The notes under the pieces: model-generated
Told to the model about the DNA's origin: nothing
Seen by the model: only the letters and a program-made list of their open reading frames with translations
The model's database searches: none
Made by a program: the position numbers and the translations under genes
Shown here: positions 49,701 to 58,676 of the stretch, in pieces
Position numbering within the stretch: position 1 is the first letter of the stretch
Layout: each line of letters begins with the position of its first letter
From: Cloeon dipterum
Lineage: Eukaryota; Arthropoda; Insecta; Ephemeroptera; Baetidae
DNA: 64,000 nt
NCBI RefSeq assembly: GCF_949628265.1
Contig: NC_088787.1
Span: 10,158,501 to 10,222,500 of the forward strand
Direction of reading: 5' to 3'

Positions 49701-51240
49701 TGTGTGTGTGTGCTGCGCGTTTCATTCGCTGGAAGTCGTTCCTGAAATATCGTGCCTTCCTTGGAAACCGTAATTGCACCAACTACACAGAAGTGGGTGC
49801 TGCTGCTGGTGGGTAAAAACTAGTTGGAATTGGCTGCAATTAATTTATACAAGAAGGGGTCTTTAAAATTGATTTTAACATTAATGTCAACTCTGTTTGT
49901 GGCATAATTCTTTATCAACCTGGAAACGTCAGGCGCGATATGAATTGTGTGGCGTAAACACGTTCTGATTCCTCGAAAAAGTATTTTTTTTAAGATTCAA
50001 ATCTAAATTCGTTGAATTCAGTATCAAACTGGACATTGTTTTTTTCTACTTTGGACATTATTAAAATATTCTTTAAAAAAATAGCACCAGACATTGGGTT
50101 AAAATAACCGCAAAAATCATTTTTTTCTGGTTTTCAAAATATTTTCAGGCAGGGAAAGAAAAATTTTCCGATAAAATGGCAAGAAACCTTCTTGTAAAAA
50201 TTATTTTTTTATTCCTACTCCATGAAAAGGGTCAAAAGAAAAAAAATTACTCAATTTTGTGAATAAATTAACCAATAATAAGCAGTTAAATTTTAACATA
50301 TCAGATACCGAGAAACTCGTTGCCTCAGCACTAACTCGTAAATTTGTTAAACATTTAACGTTTGCATTTCTCAACTGCGAGCGTGCATTGCTAAAAAAAA
50401 AAAAAAAATAAAAAGGAACGCGCCAGACAAATAAAAACAAACCGTTGCATTTGCCCTAGATCCTATATATCGCAGGTTACGGGTCGCACATACACGGCAC
50501 TTGTTGCACGTGACTAATTCGATTGCACAAAGAGGAACGACAAGCTTATACGCACCACGTACTCAAGGGGTGGAAAATTAATCTAGTTTCTCAAAGGACT
50601 AATTAACATGTTTGTGGTTATGTGATGCAGTTAGCGTCCACAAACGTTTACTTTTTTATCAATTCGGTAAATGACCACCAATAAAAGTTCTTTTGTCTCG
50701 GCATTAAAGGGAATTTTTTAGTTTTGGACAGGGGTGGCCATAAATAATATTTTTTCTGAATTAACATTAAACGAAAATGGCTCGCATGAATTCAGGATCT
50801 TGAGTAAAGCCAACGATTGCTGATTAAAAATTCTCTTCGTCTTATTTTGTGGTTATGATTTTGATTTTTTGAGTGAAAAGTAGTTCAGTGCAAGAACGTG
50901 TTATATTTAATTTTTTCCTAGCCATCCTAAATAAATTCATTCAATTTAAATTTAATATAGCTATCCTTTCTTGAAAGATTTTTTTCTTTTCAGCTAAATA
51001 TTTTTCTGGTGAAACTCACCACTCGATGCTGCGGTAGCCCCTGGCGCAGCAGTGGATGCTTTTGAATTTGGCCTCGATGGCGAAGTCCGACTGTCCGACC
51101 TCGCGGGTGAACTGCATGCCGGACGCATTGTGCGTCGCGCTCAGGTGGAACTTGGTGCAGAATTCCTGCTTGTTGTCCTGGGCCAGCACCGGCCCCAGCA
51201 GCAGCGTCAACACGAGGGCCACCTTGCAAAGGCCCATCAT
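16719..51240 (-). CDS. Interleukin-1-receptor-like Ig-TIR transmembrane receptor
   Basis: Nine exons join in phase: 51240-51020, 25940-25753, 24719-24621, 23146-23032, 22977-22847, 22784-22620, 22553-22425, 21529-21363, 16994-16719; 496 residues. Signal peptide 1-20 (MMGLCKVALVLTLLLGPVLA). Ig domain 1: CC at IHCCARG, W in IEWYKDD, then SDAGLYKC. Ig domain 2: STRFFCEAFIG, VIWKKQG, LSDYGRYIC. Seven or so N-glycosylation sites. Membrane helix about 266-286. TIR domain about 311-452: box 1 EFDIFICYVTKDAEF, box 2 region CCIHQLQPDG, SRRLVMVLSP, box 3 FW at 441-442 in NFWIRLCLLLP. The tail to 496 ends EVLV. IL-1R-type receptors signal through TIR-TIR contacts with MyD88-like adaptors or, in IL1RAPL, at synapses. 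The GAFIG-type cysteine motif and YKD after the first Ig tryptophan resemble the IL-1R family rather than Toll, which has leucine-rich repeats. Ligand and pathway cannot be deduced. Confidence 0.88.
16995..21362 (-). other. Intron 8 of the Ig-TIR receptor
   Basis: A 4.4-kb intron between the two halves of the TIR domain. It is AT-rich, with a GC-richer stretch at about 20280-20850. No gene, RNA or recognised repeat was seen. Confidence 0.5.
21530..22424 (-). other. Intron 7 of the Ig-TIR receptor
   Basis: A 0.9-kb AT-rich intron inside the TIR coding region. Nothing further recognised. Confidence 0.55.
23147..24620 (-). other. Intron 3 of the Ig-TIR receptor, with a MITE
   Basis: A 1.5-kb intron within the second Ig domain. 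It contains hAT-type MITE copy 1 (23264-23536). An open frame at 24076-24372 has no homology that I can see and is not called. Confidence 0.55.
23264..23536 (+). mobile_element. hAT-type MITE, copy 1 (long form)
   Basis: Starts CAGCGGGGGCCAGATTCGTG and ends with the complementary ATCTGGACCCCGCTG, giving about 14-bp terminal inverted repeats beginning CAG. Flanking 8-mers CTTTAACT and ATTAAACT match at 6 of 8 positions, a decayed target duplication. It has no coding capacity. It carries the extra AATTTGCATTGCTC segment in the middle. Confidence 0.85.
24720..25752 (-). other. Intron 2 of the Ig-TIR receptor
   Basis: A 1-kb AT-rich intron between the two Ig domains. Nothing further recognised. 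Confidence 0.55.
28248..28270. repeat. (GA)n microsatellite
   Basis: Uninterrupted GA dinucleotide run in receptor intron 1. Confidence 0.95.
29897..30000 (-). repeat. Repeat family 2, partial diverged copy
   Basis: Matches 36890-36990 around the core TTTCGATTCCTCTCGTCGCG, then ATCTATCCAAACGGTGTGCG and AATTAAATCCTGACTTTCAA. The flanking parts of the family are not recognisable. Confidence 0.6.
31308..31567 (+). mobile_element. hAT-type MITE, copy 2 (short form)
   Basis: Begins CAGCGGGGCCAGATTCGTGC and ends ATCTGGACCCCGCTG. Flanks are A-rich and only partly alike, so the target duplication is unclear. The central segment AATTTGCATTGCTC is missing, as in copies 3 and 6. Confidence 0.85.
36733..37135 (-). 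repeat. Dispersed repeat family 2, long copy
   Basis: Reverse-complement counterpart of 7627-8062. Begins GGCAACAATTGAAAATTATT and ends past CCAGGCTTTTGCAGTACTC. The core ATTCCGATTCCTCTCGTCGA is the best preserved part and recurs in the partial copies. Confidence 0.7.
38223..38483 (+). mobile_element. hAT-type MITE, copy 3 (short form)
   Basis: Same ends as the other copies (CAGCGGGGCCAGATTCGTGC to ATCTGGACCCCGCTG). No convincing 8-bp target duplication remains (TTTAATAA against ACAACACA). Confidence 0.83.
39391..39422. repeat. (GCTC)n microsatellite
   Basis: Six perfect GCTC units followed by a diverged one, in receptor intron 1. Confidence 0.95.
40772..40927. repeat. Long imperfect inverted repeat (hairpin)
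   Basis: The left arm, about 40772-40825, includes CCGTACTTCTGCACC, ATTTCCTGCTC and GTTTCGGCTGCTGGTT. The right arm, about 40865-40927, is its reverse complement with scattered mismatches and 2-3 nt gaps. The loop is about 39 nt. It could be a foldback MITE, an endogenous hairpin RNA locus, or a diverged inverted duplication. No homologous second copy was seen in the window. Confidence 0.7.
42408..42683 (+). mobile_element. hAT-type MITE, copy 4 (long form), perfect target duplication
   Basis: Element from CAGCGGGCACCAGATTC to CATCTGGCCCCCGCTG. It is flanked on both sides by the identical 8-mer ATTTTTTA (42400-42407 and 42684-42691). An 8-bp duplication plus ends starting CAG fits the hAT superfamily. 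Confidence 0.92.
46545..46563. repeat. (CAG)n microsatellite
   Basis: Run of CAG triplets followed by CGG triplets, in receptor intron 1. Confidence 0.9.
48826..48920 (+). repeat. Repeat family 2, partial diverged copy
   Basis: Contains GCCGTTGGATAGATAACAAC, GAGAGGAATCGAACCCTGCC and GCTCTAAATGTTGGAGAA, aligning with 7850-7945 in the same orientation. Confidence 0.6.
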
Positions 51241-52775
51241 CACTCGCACATTCTTCGGCACTGACTGACTGACTGGTGGCTGCAGCTGGCCGCACGACCT
51301 GCCGAGCCGATCCGTCCTACCTGCCCGGCCCCGCCAGCCGCCGCCGGGTGGAAGGGGATTCCGCGGAATGCCTTCAAGGTCCAAGGCGCCGCCGACAGAC
51401 AGCGCGCCATCTCTGCCACCAGCCACGCAACCGCACCAAAGCACTTTGTCCAAATCTGCTTATCGGGAGTGCGTGTGCTGAGCTTTTTCCTTATTGAGAT
51501 GACGTGATCCAGATTTAACTCATTATTGGACTCAAGACGATTTTTTTTCTACGCGTCCAGTCCAGGCAGTGAATTAACACACGAAGTTTAGCCACGAAAT
51601 TAAATTTTCACTTCTCACTTAAGGGCCGATTAATTTTTTTCTAGAAGAATTGTTTAAGTTGACAAAACGTATTGATTCATATAAAGTCTTATTAACTTCA
51701 GACAATGTCAAATCCGGTTCCTTATTTTTCAAGAAAATGTTTAGGGCTGTGAATTTTAGTTGTTTTTTAGCAGTTAGTTTTTCGACTCTTTCAAAACTGT
51801 TATTGCTAGACAGTTTTGTATGGTTTGTAAGCCTATTTCGATTTTTTACTTGCCCAATTAACACGTTTTTACCATCGCATATACGGAAAAAATCTTACAT
51901 TTTTGTCAAATTTTAGAAATATCAGAATAGCAAATTTCATACGCTCGTCGGACATTTTTTGAAACATTTTTCCTCCTAGCAGCAAAAAATCGGAGTGAAG
52001 TTTGTCGTGACACTCTGCTTTGGCCAGAAGGTCACCACAAAGTTCACAATGTGTGTACTCATCGCTCTAGTGTGCAATAGAGCAGCAGGGAAAAAGATTG
52101 CATCCCACTATTAGGAAATATTCTGCTGTTCGTACATTTATGCAACTAGTATGGGTGGAAAAAAGGTAGCAAAAAACCTAATGATCTTTTGTTGGTTTTG
52201 TCAAAAATATTTGTTTCTAAGTAGCAAATTGCATCTGCCGGGCTAAATTATTTAAATTACTTTCAGAATTGAACAAAAAAGCGTCTGCTCAAGACCATTT
52301 CCAAGATATTTACGACAGGAAAAACTAATTCAAATGCCAAATTCCTAAAAACTCTACGATCGGATATTGGCAGTAGCGTGGTTTGAAGAGAAACAAAACG
52401 AATATTAACTTGTGGAATTTAACAATAAAAATATATAGAACTTTACATCAAGGAGAAGTGTATTTAATTTCGTAAAAATATCAAAATATTTTCGGAATAT
52501 TGCAAAAATTAATAAATCCATATTTTTCTAGGTTTCGATAATTTTATTGAGGTATAATTCCTAATTTTACACAATGCCAAGACAAAAATATTTGAAATTG
52601 ACACTTTCGAAATGCTTTTGGAAAGCCTACGTCTTGCACGCTTTTGTACCAAAGAAGATAGAGATATGAGAAAAATCCAGCTACAAATTTATCACAGAAC
52701 TGCGTTAATTTTGTTTTTCAATTGTAAAATAGCTACTCAAAATTATAAATGGTTACACAGTCTACGAGTTGTGAT
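51241..52775. other. Receptor 5' region and gap to the oxidase-like gene
   Basis: The first 200 bp upstream of the receptor start codon are strongly GC- and CpG-rich, and an in-frame open stretch continues to an ATG at 51453. The hydrophobic signal peptide starts exactly at the Met-Met at 51240, so the upstream part is taken as 5' UTR. From about 51.5 to 52.5 kb the DNA is AT-rich with nothing recognised. Confidence 0.5.
52543..52548 (-). promoter_or_regulatory. Candidate poly(A) signal of the oxidase-like gene
   Basis: AATAAA on the minus strand about 230 bp past the stop codon. Weak evidence. Confidence 0.3.
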
Positions 52776-55700
52776 TCAATATTTGTGAATGACTAGATCG
52801 CCGTCCACGTATGCGCTTCGGAATAAATTGATCCTGTCCACGCTGGACTTGGCCGCTCGCCACCGAGGGAATCCGTCGTAGAGGTGGCCGATCAGCGGCG
52901 ACACGCTCACGGGGCCGACTGACCAGCACTTTCGGCCACCGTGCATCTGAAGAAGAGACTCAAACTCAGCCAACTCTGGGCTGAAGTAGGTACAAGTATT
53001 GCTGGAATGTAAAAAAAATTATGTTAATGCTGCAACACCGAAAATTAGGGATCAATTAATATTTAATAAAAAAAACGAAGTGCAGGAAAATTTATGAAAT
53101 AAATCTAGTAAATTACAAAATGACTGTTAGATACTCTCTGCGTGAATCTGACTGTAAGGAATAACGTTTTTTGAACGAACTAATATATTCAAAGATAAAA
53201 CGTACAGAAGATCACAGTTAATTGGGGAATTCTTCCACTCTTTGTTAGAACTTTTCGAACTTTGGTGAATTATAATGACGATTTGATTCCTTAAAAAAGG
53301 GGAAAACGCCATTAAAATTCTCAAGTAGGAATGAATAATGATTAACAGATGCGCTTAAAACGCTAAAAACCATCCAATTTAGCTAATAAACCATTATCAA
53401 ACAGACAGTTTTCCTCCAAATTAAGTATAAAAATAATTTACTATCTAAGAAATTTCTAAAGTTGGTTTATTTAAAATTTTGTCTTAAAAAAATGATTTAA
53501 AATGATAAAAATTCATTTGAATCAGATTTTGCGCTACCCTTTATGCTGTCTAGGGGATTTAAAAAATTTTCGGGCATCGTAAACAACATTAATTTAATTC
53601 TGACTCAAAATAAATTTGAGAAAATAGCATATTTGAGGCTTTAATTTTATTTCACTTACTGGAACCAGTCCACTTGAATGCTGAAAGTGTGATCAGCAGT
53701 GTGCGGGCTTAAAAATGAGTTGATCCGCCGGGCGTGCCGCTGAATACTAATTTCCGCGGGCGAGGAGCACAGCTCAGGGTGCTCCAGAGACCAGACGCTG
53801 AGCTTCTTCAGGACGCTCTCCTTCCTGTTCGATGGCAAAATCCACTTGACACCCCGGCAGTGCTGCTTTAGGGGCACGAACTTCTGCACCTATGCGAGTT
53901 ATTTAAAGTCGAATTAACAGAGGTGACAGGATTTAAAGAGTATAATTTTTATAATACTGGAAAGCAGAAATTTGTCCTGTGGCGAACGGCGTTGCGCAGG
54001 CAAAAGCAGTGAGCCTGCGACATCAGAGCGGCGCTTTTGGGAAACAGCCACGCTGACCACGACCTCAGAGCACTCGCAATGCTCGTCGCAGCCATCCACA
54101 TGGCTTCGCAGATTTTGTCCAGCACCGGCTGCTTGTACGACTGGAATAGTTGCGTGATATTAAAACGCATAAGAGCTAATTGTAAAAAAAATCAATACAT
54201 CATTTTGAAAGCTAGTTAAATGTAAATATGTAGATAAATAAATTTTTAAAAATACCAGCGGGGTCCAGATGTGCGATAAAATTGGTTCCCACCGCGCAGA
54301 TCCAAGATGGCGTCTGAATGTGGGAAGCAAAAAGCTCTCTTTGGATTCCAGTACGAGTGTCAAGAATTTGTTTTTACGATCCAAAAGACACAATTAATAC
54401 AAGTAATGCAAATTTTGTCCCAATATTGACCAAAACTTGGTTCTTTTCGCGCATTTTTATGTGACCGTTTTTTCGCGCCATACTCCACCGGACGCCCTGT
54501 CTGCGCGTCGCACGAATCTGGACCCCGTTGAAAAATATTTAGCATTTCTATTTTTATTTTCGCCATATTTCATTAGACTGATAGACTCAAACATATTTTT
54601 TCTCTCTGTTTAAGTTACAAAAATTCATGCTATTTATTTTTAAAATTAAATTTTTTTTTAGAAGTGACAAAAACAATCAAATTATAAAATTTAGAAATAT
54701 CTTCAACATGCAAATCATTATAAATTAAAATAACATTTTAGCTATTTACCAAATGCAGCCTCATTGAAAATGCTGACGTGACCAGAAGGGTGTCGTTGAG
54801 GGCAAACCAACTGGCGCAAATGTAGCTTGCTAAACCCATTTTCTCCCAGTTCTCCAGAAACTGGGCCAGAGAGACTCGCCTGTTGTTCTCAAGTAACCTG
54901 CCAATAAAATACTAATGTATCTTTTTACCCTACAATTTATATACAATTTTATACGTGTGAAGGGGCACGCATTTGAAGGTTGCTGAGGTGATCACTCCAG
55001 AGAGACCGAGCCCTGAAACGACCGACTGCAGGGACAGCTCGGGCCTTTGCTCGCCTTCGGTGATGGCTTTTTTGTCCTCCTTTTCCGTCGGCCAGCGAAC
55101 TTCTTTCGTCGCCCCAGACGGTAATACTACTTCGCACTTTTCTAGGCTATCTGCTATTGATGTGTTTGATGCAATCATCCCTAAAATTTTAAAATCAACT
55201 AGAAATTCAAAATTTATTTTATCAAGAAAATGATTGAAAGTGAAATTTTTTTAAATCTAGATGAATTGTTACTATTTTGGAAGCAACAGAAATTTGTTGT
55301 TACATTGTCTAGAGTTTTTTCAATTTTAATTAAAAAAAATCGTTTTGGTCCAATCAACACTCCATTATAATTATAATGCTATACGCAAATGGGAAAATTG
55401 GAATAATAATTTTAAATGTAAAACAATTTTCACAGTTATATAAAATTGTTATGAATAAACTTAGGTGTTAATTTCTAAATTAAATTATAGCAAAATTTAT
55501 TTAAATTTAATGTTTAACTTATACTTACGTATTTTTTTTATTTTTCTTAAAAATGTAACTCAAGTCTTTTATACAAAATAAAATTTTTAATTAAATTAAA
55601 TGTTTTAATAACAGGCTCTTGTAATTTTGATTAGCAGAGTTTTCAATGGCTATTGTACACGCGCTTTTAAAAATGTTTTTATTAATTAAATAAAGGTTAA

Positions 55701-56295
55701 AGTATTTTTAGGAATAATTGAAAATATGAATTAATATTCGATAATCATTGCAACTGTGCTAATTATGAGGTATATAACAATTAACGAAATGGAAAGTAAA
55801 TAAAGCTTACAATAAGCAATATAATTACGTTAATTTTAACAAAATATAAGCTCTTTTTTAATTGATTGTTACTCAGTTTCAAAGTTTGTACCTAGTGATA
55901 TAGCATCAATGACAGTGAAATTCGGCATTGGTCCCGCAAACTCGAGGGCCAGGTTGAAACTCCTGAGCATTTCGCTGAGCTCCAGCAACGTCATCCCTCC
56001 CTCGATCTTGACCCTGCCAAATTGAACTTGATATACCAAAACAAATATTAAATTCAAGGACTGACATTTGCTTTTCAGGGTCGCAAGCCACGAGGGCTCG
56101 CATCGGCGAAATGTCCACGGTTGCATCTCTGTCGCTGCCTCTTGGACAGGGAAAAGTGTTGCCGAAGAAGCGTAGTTTCAAGTCGTTGTCCTTCGCCTGC
56201 CTGATGACCTTTAGCAGAGCAATTTTTAACTTTAATTTGCACAAGAAGAACCCAGCTACCTCGAAAATCTCGTCGACGCTGTGCACCGGAATCAT
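52776..56295 (-). CDS. L-gulonolactone oxidase-like flavoprotein (aldonolactone oxidase family)
   Basis: Eight exons join in phase: 56295-56260, 56208-56066, 56013-55892, 55180-54955, 54897-54750, 54140-53958, 53889-53660, 53001-52776; 437 residues, against about 440 for vertebrate GULO. The N-terminal half is a PCMH-type FAD fold: VHSVDEIFEVIRQAKDNDL, then FFGNTFPCP, PEKQMVKIEGGMTLLELSEM, LALEFAGPMPNFTVIDAISL, GLSGVITSATFKCVP. The C-terminal half matches the ALO domain: LKQHCRGVKWILP, GGRKCW, LYDGFPRW, LFRSAYVDG. GULO oxidises L-gulono-1,4-lactone in the last step of vitamin C synthesis. Here the flavin-linking His of the GGGHSPSD motif aligns with Asn29, and the HWxK motif reads CWSV (388-391), so the classical reaction is doubtful. 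Exon 6 codes a hydrophobic stretch typical of the membrane-associated middle region. Intron 1 is only 51 bp and could be read through in frame. The start is uncertain: an in-frame TAA lies 48-50 bases upstream of the ATG. Confidence 0.82.
54256..54530 (-). mobile_element. hAT-type MITE, copy 5 (long form)
   Basis: Reverse orientation relative to the others: starts CAGCGGGGTCCAGATGTGCG, ends CGAATCTGGACCCCGTTG. Flanking 8-mers AAAAATAC and AAAAATAT match at 7 of 8. It lies in the intron between exons 5 and 6 of the oxidase-like gene (54141-54749). Confidence 0.9.
55181..55891 (-). other. Intron 3 of the oxidase-like gene
   Basis: A 0.7-kb, very AT-rich intron inside the FAD domain. Nothing else recognised. 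Confidence 0.55.
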
Positions 56296-57063
56296 TGCGG
56301 CGTCGGCTCCTAGTCCAGGTCCATGCAGGAATTATTGCGATTTGGCGAGCTTTATTTTGGTTCCGACGCTAAAATCAATATCAGCTGGGCCTGTTGTCGT
56401 CAGAACTGTACTGGGTTTGTATGTACACACTCTCTGCGGTGCTAAGCGTCTGCTGGTGCGGACGCCCGTGGTGCGTCCTGCGCCGATAAGACTCGGCGCG
56501 CGGGCCTGCGCACTCCTCTCCATACGAGCACCACGAATGAATTAACGAGCCCCTTTATTTTAACTCCACTCGGGGAACAAAGGCAGGCAGACGCATTAAT
56601 GCTTTTATTAACACTTTAAAGGGAGGAGGAGAGCGCTTTAAAATTGGTGAAAGTGGCTTTTAGCAAAGATAAAGTATTCTCGCATTGAGAAAAAAATCAG
56701 GTTTAATAATTCCTGGTAATTTGTAATTAATTAAATAAATTTAGCTTACCAACTAGAAATTGTGTCTTCTCATTAAAAGAGGAAAAATATTTAGAAAATG
56801 CATAATTAACAAGTTTTTGAAACGGAAAAGTTCCATTCTATTGGTGAATGAACAGTGGCAAACATAATACTGCTTCTGCTTACTGAAAATAATCATTTTG
56901 TTTTGATAAATTTGCTTTTAAAGTTAAGCTGTACAGAAAAATATGACAAATCCGCCTTTTTAATATTATACTTTAACAGCTTGGGAAAAGCTATATTATT
57001 CACCGACAGTGCTGTTAAAATTTACGAGAAAATCAGCTCCAAAGTTTGCATGTTAATCAAATA

Positions 57064-57180
57064 ACTGTCTCCTTATTGAAAATTCATCTCACCAGAAAAA
57101 AATGTACGTCCTAAATCAGACTCTGCGTTGGCTAGATCATGACGAGCGGAATCGAAACCAAGCGAAAAATAAAAATTAAA
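57064..57180 (+). repeat. Repeat family 2, partial diverged copy
   Basis: Shares CTGTCTCCTTATTGAAAATT and GCGTTGGCTAGATCATGACG followed by AGCGGAATCG with 7797-7900, in the same orientation. An internal part is missing or unrecognisable. Confidence 0.5.
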
Positions 57181-58355
57181 TGCTTTACTATGTAACATTG
57201 ACAAAACCATTTAATTTTTGTGATAAATTTGGCGATAACTGCCAAGTGTTACTTGGCCCTGATTTCATTATTGCGCTTTGTTGAAGATAAAAATGTTGCT
57301 AAGTTCAACAAATAATAATAGACTCCATGAACCAACCCGCTGAACTTGTGGGCTATGCTGGTTGCAGAGACAATAAAATTTCAGGAGTTACAAAAAATGG
57401 AATATAATGTTCAACCTTCAGTTAGCTTAAAACAATATTTTGGGAATTATAAAAAACTGACAAAATCCATTGTCATAGTTTAGTAAAGAGAAGTTTGCGT
57501 ACTTTTTTTTAGTGGAAATTAAGCACTTCCTGGCGCAACCGGAATTTAATATTTTTCTTTTTTTGTATCAAGTGTTTCTGTCACGATGCAGCTTGCACCA
57601 TTCGCAAGATCTCGTCACTAAGATCATGGCTATAAATCACTGAAATTTTTTTTATAAAGATTTAATTTTAATATTGCACAAAAGCGTCGTGATCATCATT
57701 ATTTTAGCTTCGCATATTCGAAATATTTCCTACACTCGACGCAATCAACCACTCGTTAAAGCCAACGTTAATTATTAATTATTATTCTTGAGAAGTAAAT
57801 ATATGCATAACAAGACTTTCATCCTCGTTGATTTCAGAGCTAGTTAATCAAACACGACTAATTAATTAATTATTGTCGCTCACTCCAAATGAAAGAAAAA
57901 TATAATTATTGAAAATTTTATAAACAGCTTTACAACCGCTGATATCGATTTATTTTTTTAGATATAACAGTGCTTTCGGCTGATTAGGCTCCAAAAACTT
58001 ATTTTATAATGAGTAAGCTTGTTCCAATTCAATATCACTGCTTCAAAAAATCCTCAACCTCGATTTCAATTTCTTTCCCTGCAACCCACCGCGTGACGAA
58101 GAAAACTCTTGGCGCCAGATTGCGATTGTCTGTTGCAGGTGAGCAAGTCCATTAGTTACCTTTTGTTTGAACTGTTATAACGATAAGCAAATCCTCCTGA
58201 TTAAATTGTATATGTATTAGTGCATGATTCGGCAGAGACGAATTTTTATTCAACAATCAACATGCTGGCAGCTGCACTATTCCAACGGAGTGATATCATC
58301 AACGCTGTTTTTCTTTAGAGGCTGCGGCGTTCTCCAATTTCCTCGTTTTCGTTTG

Positions 58356-58371
58356 CTCTCTCTCTCTCTCT
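58356..58371. repeat. (CT)n microsatellite in the anoctamin upstream region
   Basis: Pure CT run about 300 bp upstream of the anoctamin start codon; such runs are common in insect promoters (GAGA-type sites on the other strand). Confidence 0.85.
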
Positions 58372-58604
58372 GCCACTGTGAGCACACGCAGGCTTGAGAA
58401 CACGGAACGTACGCGTGGTGGCCGCGGCACAAGGAGGGTCCATTCACGCGAGATCGGTGTCAAACAATCCGCGTTTTGTCTCGCTGCTCACAGTTTACGC
58501 AGCGGCGATAAGATAGCGCGAATTCAAATTATTATTCAGCAATACATCAACGAGGACCGTTATCGTTCGACACATTGACGAAAGTGCGCGGCGTAATCAG
58601 CGGC

Positions 58605-58609
58605 TCAGT
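58605..58609 (+). promoter_or_regulatory. Candidate initiator (TCAGT) of the anoctamin gene
   Basis: TCAGT, the arthropod initiator consensus, 68 bp upstream of the start codon. The downstream promoter element position shows only a partial match (AGAAC), and no TATA box is seen. Speculative. Confidence 0.25.
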
Positions 58610-58676
58610 GTGACAACAGATTTAGATCGGGAAAGAACTTTATTGCTGTGTATTATTAGGATTGAAAAAGTGAAAA

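Larger units (their letters stand above)
25941..51019 (-). other. Intron 1 of the Ig-TIR receptor, about 25 kb
   Basis: The first coding exon ends AGTG, giving the first two bases of a Trp codon, and exon 2 begins GTAC, giving Trp-Tyr-Lys, so the two join in phase across 25,079 bp. Inside are three hAT-type MITEs (31308, 38223, 42408), three copies of repeat family 2, a long imperfect hairpin (40772-40927) and several microsatellites. Local GC-rich, CpG-containing patches occur near 32.0-32.3, 37.5-37.7, 39.2-39.3, 46.4-47.0 and 48.3-48.6 kb and could be regulatory. No nested gene with coding character was found. Confidence 0.75.
56296..58676. other. Divergent intergenic region between the oxidase-like gene and the anoctamin
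   Basis: The two genes are transcribed away from each other, so both promoters should lie here. A GC-richer block at about 56380-56530 is next to the oxidase-like start, and one at about 58310-58610 precedes the anoctamin. A (CT)n run and a partial family 2 repeat are listed separately. No other gene seen. Confidence 0.5.

Noticed and set aside
51241..51453. In-frame N-terminal extension of the receptor to an ATG at 51453
   Set aside because: It would bury the signal peptide; the sequence is GC-rich 5' UTR-like and has no domain.
52776..56295. First impression that the oxidase-like gene is DHCR24 (sterol delta-24 reductase)
   Set aside because: The C-terminal GGRxxW, YxxFPxW and LFRSAY pattern and the KQH...WxLP strand fit the aldonolactone oxidase (ALO) half, and the length is near 440, not 516.
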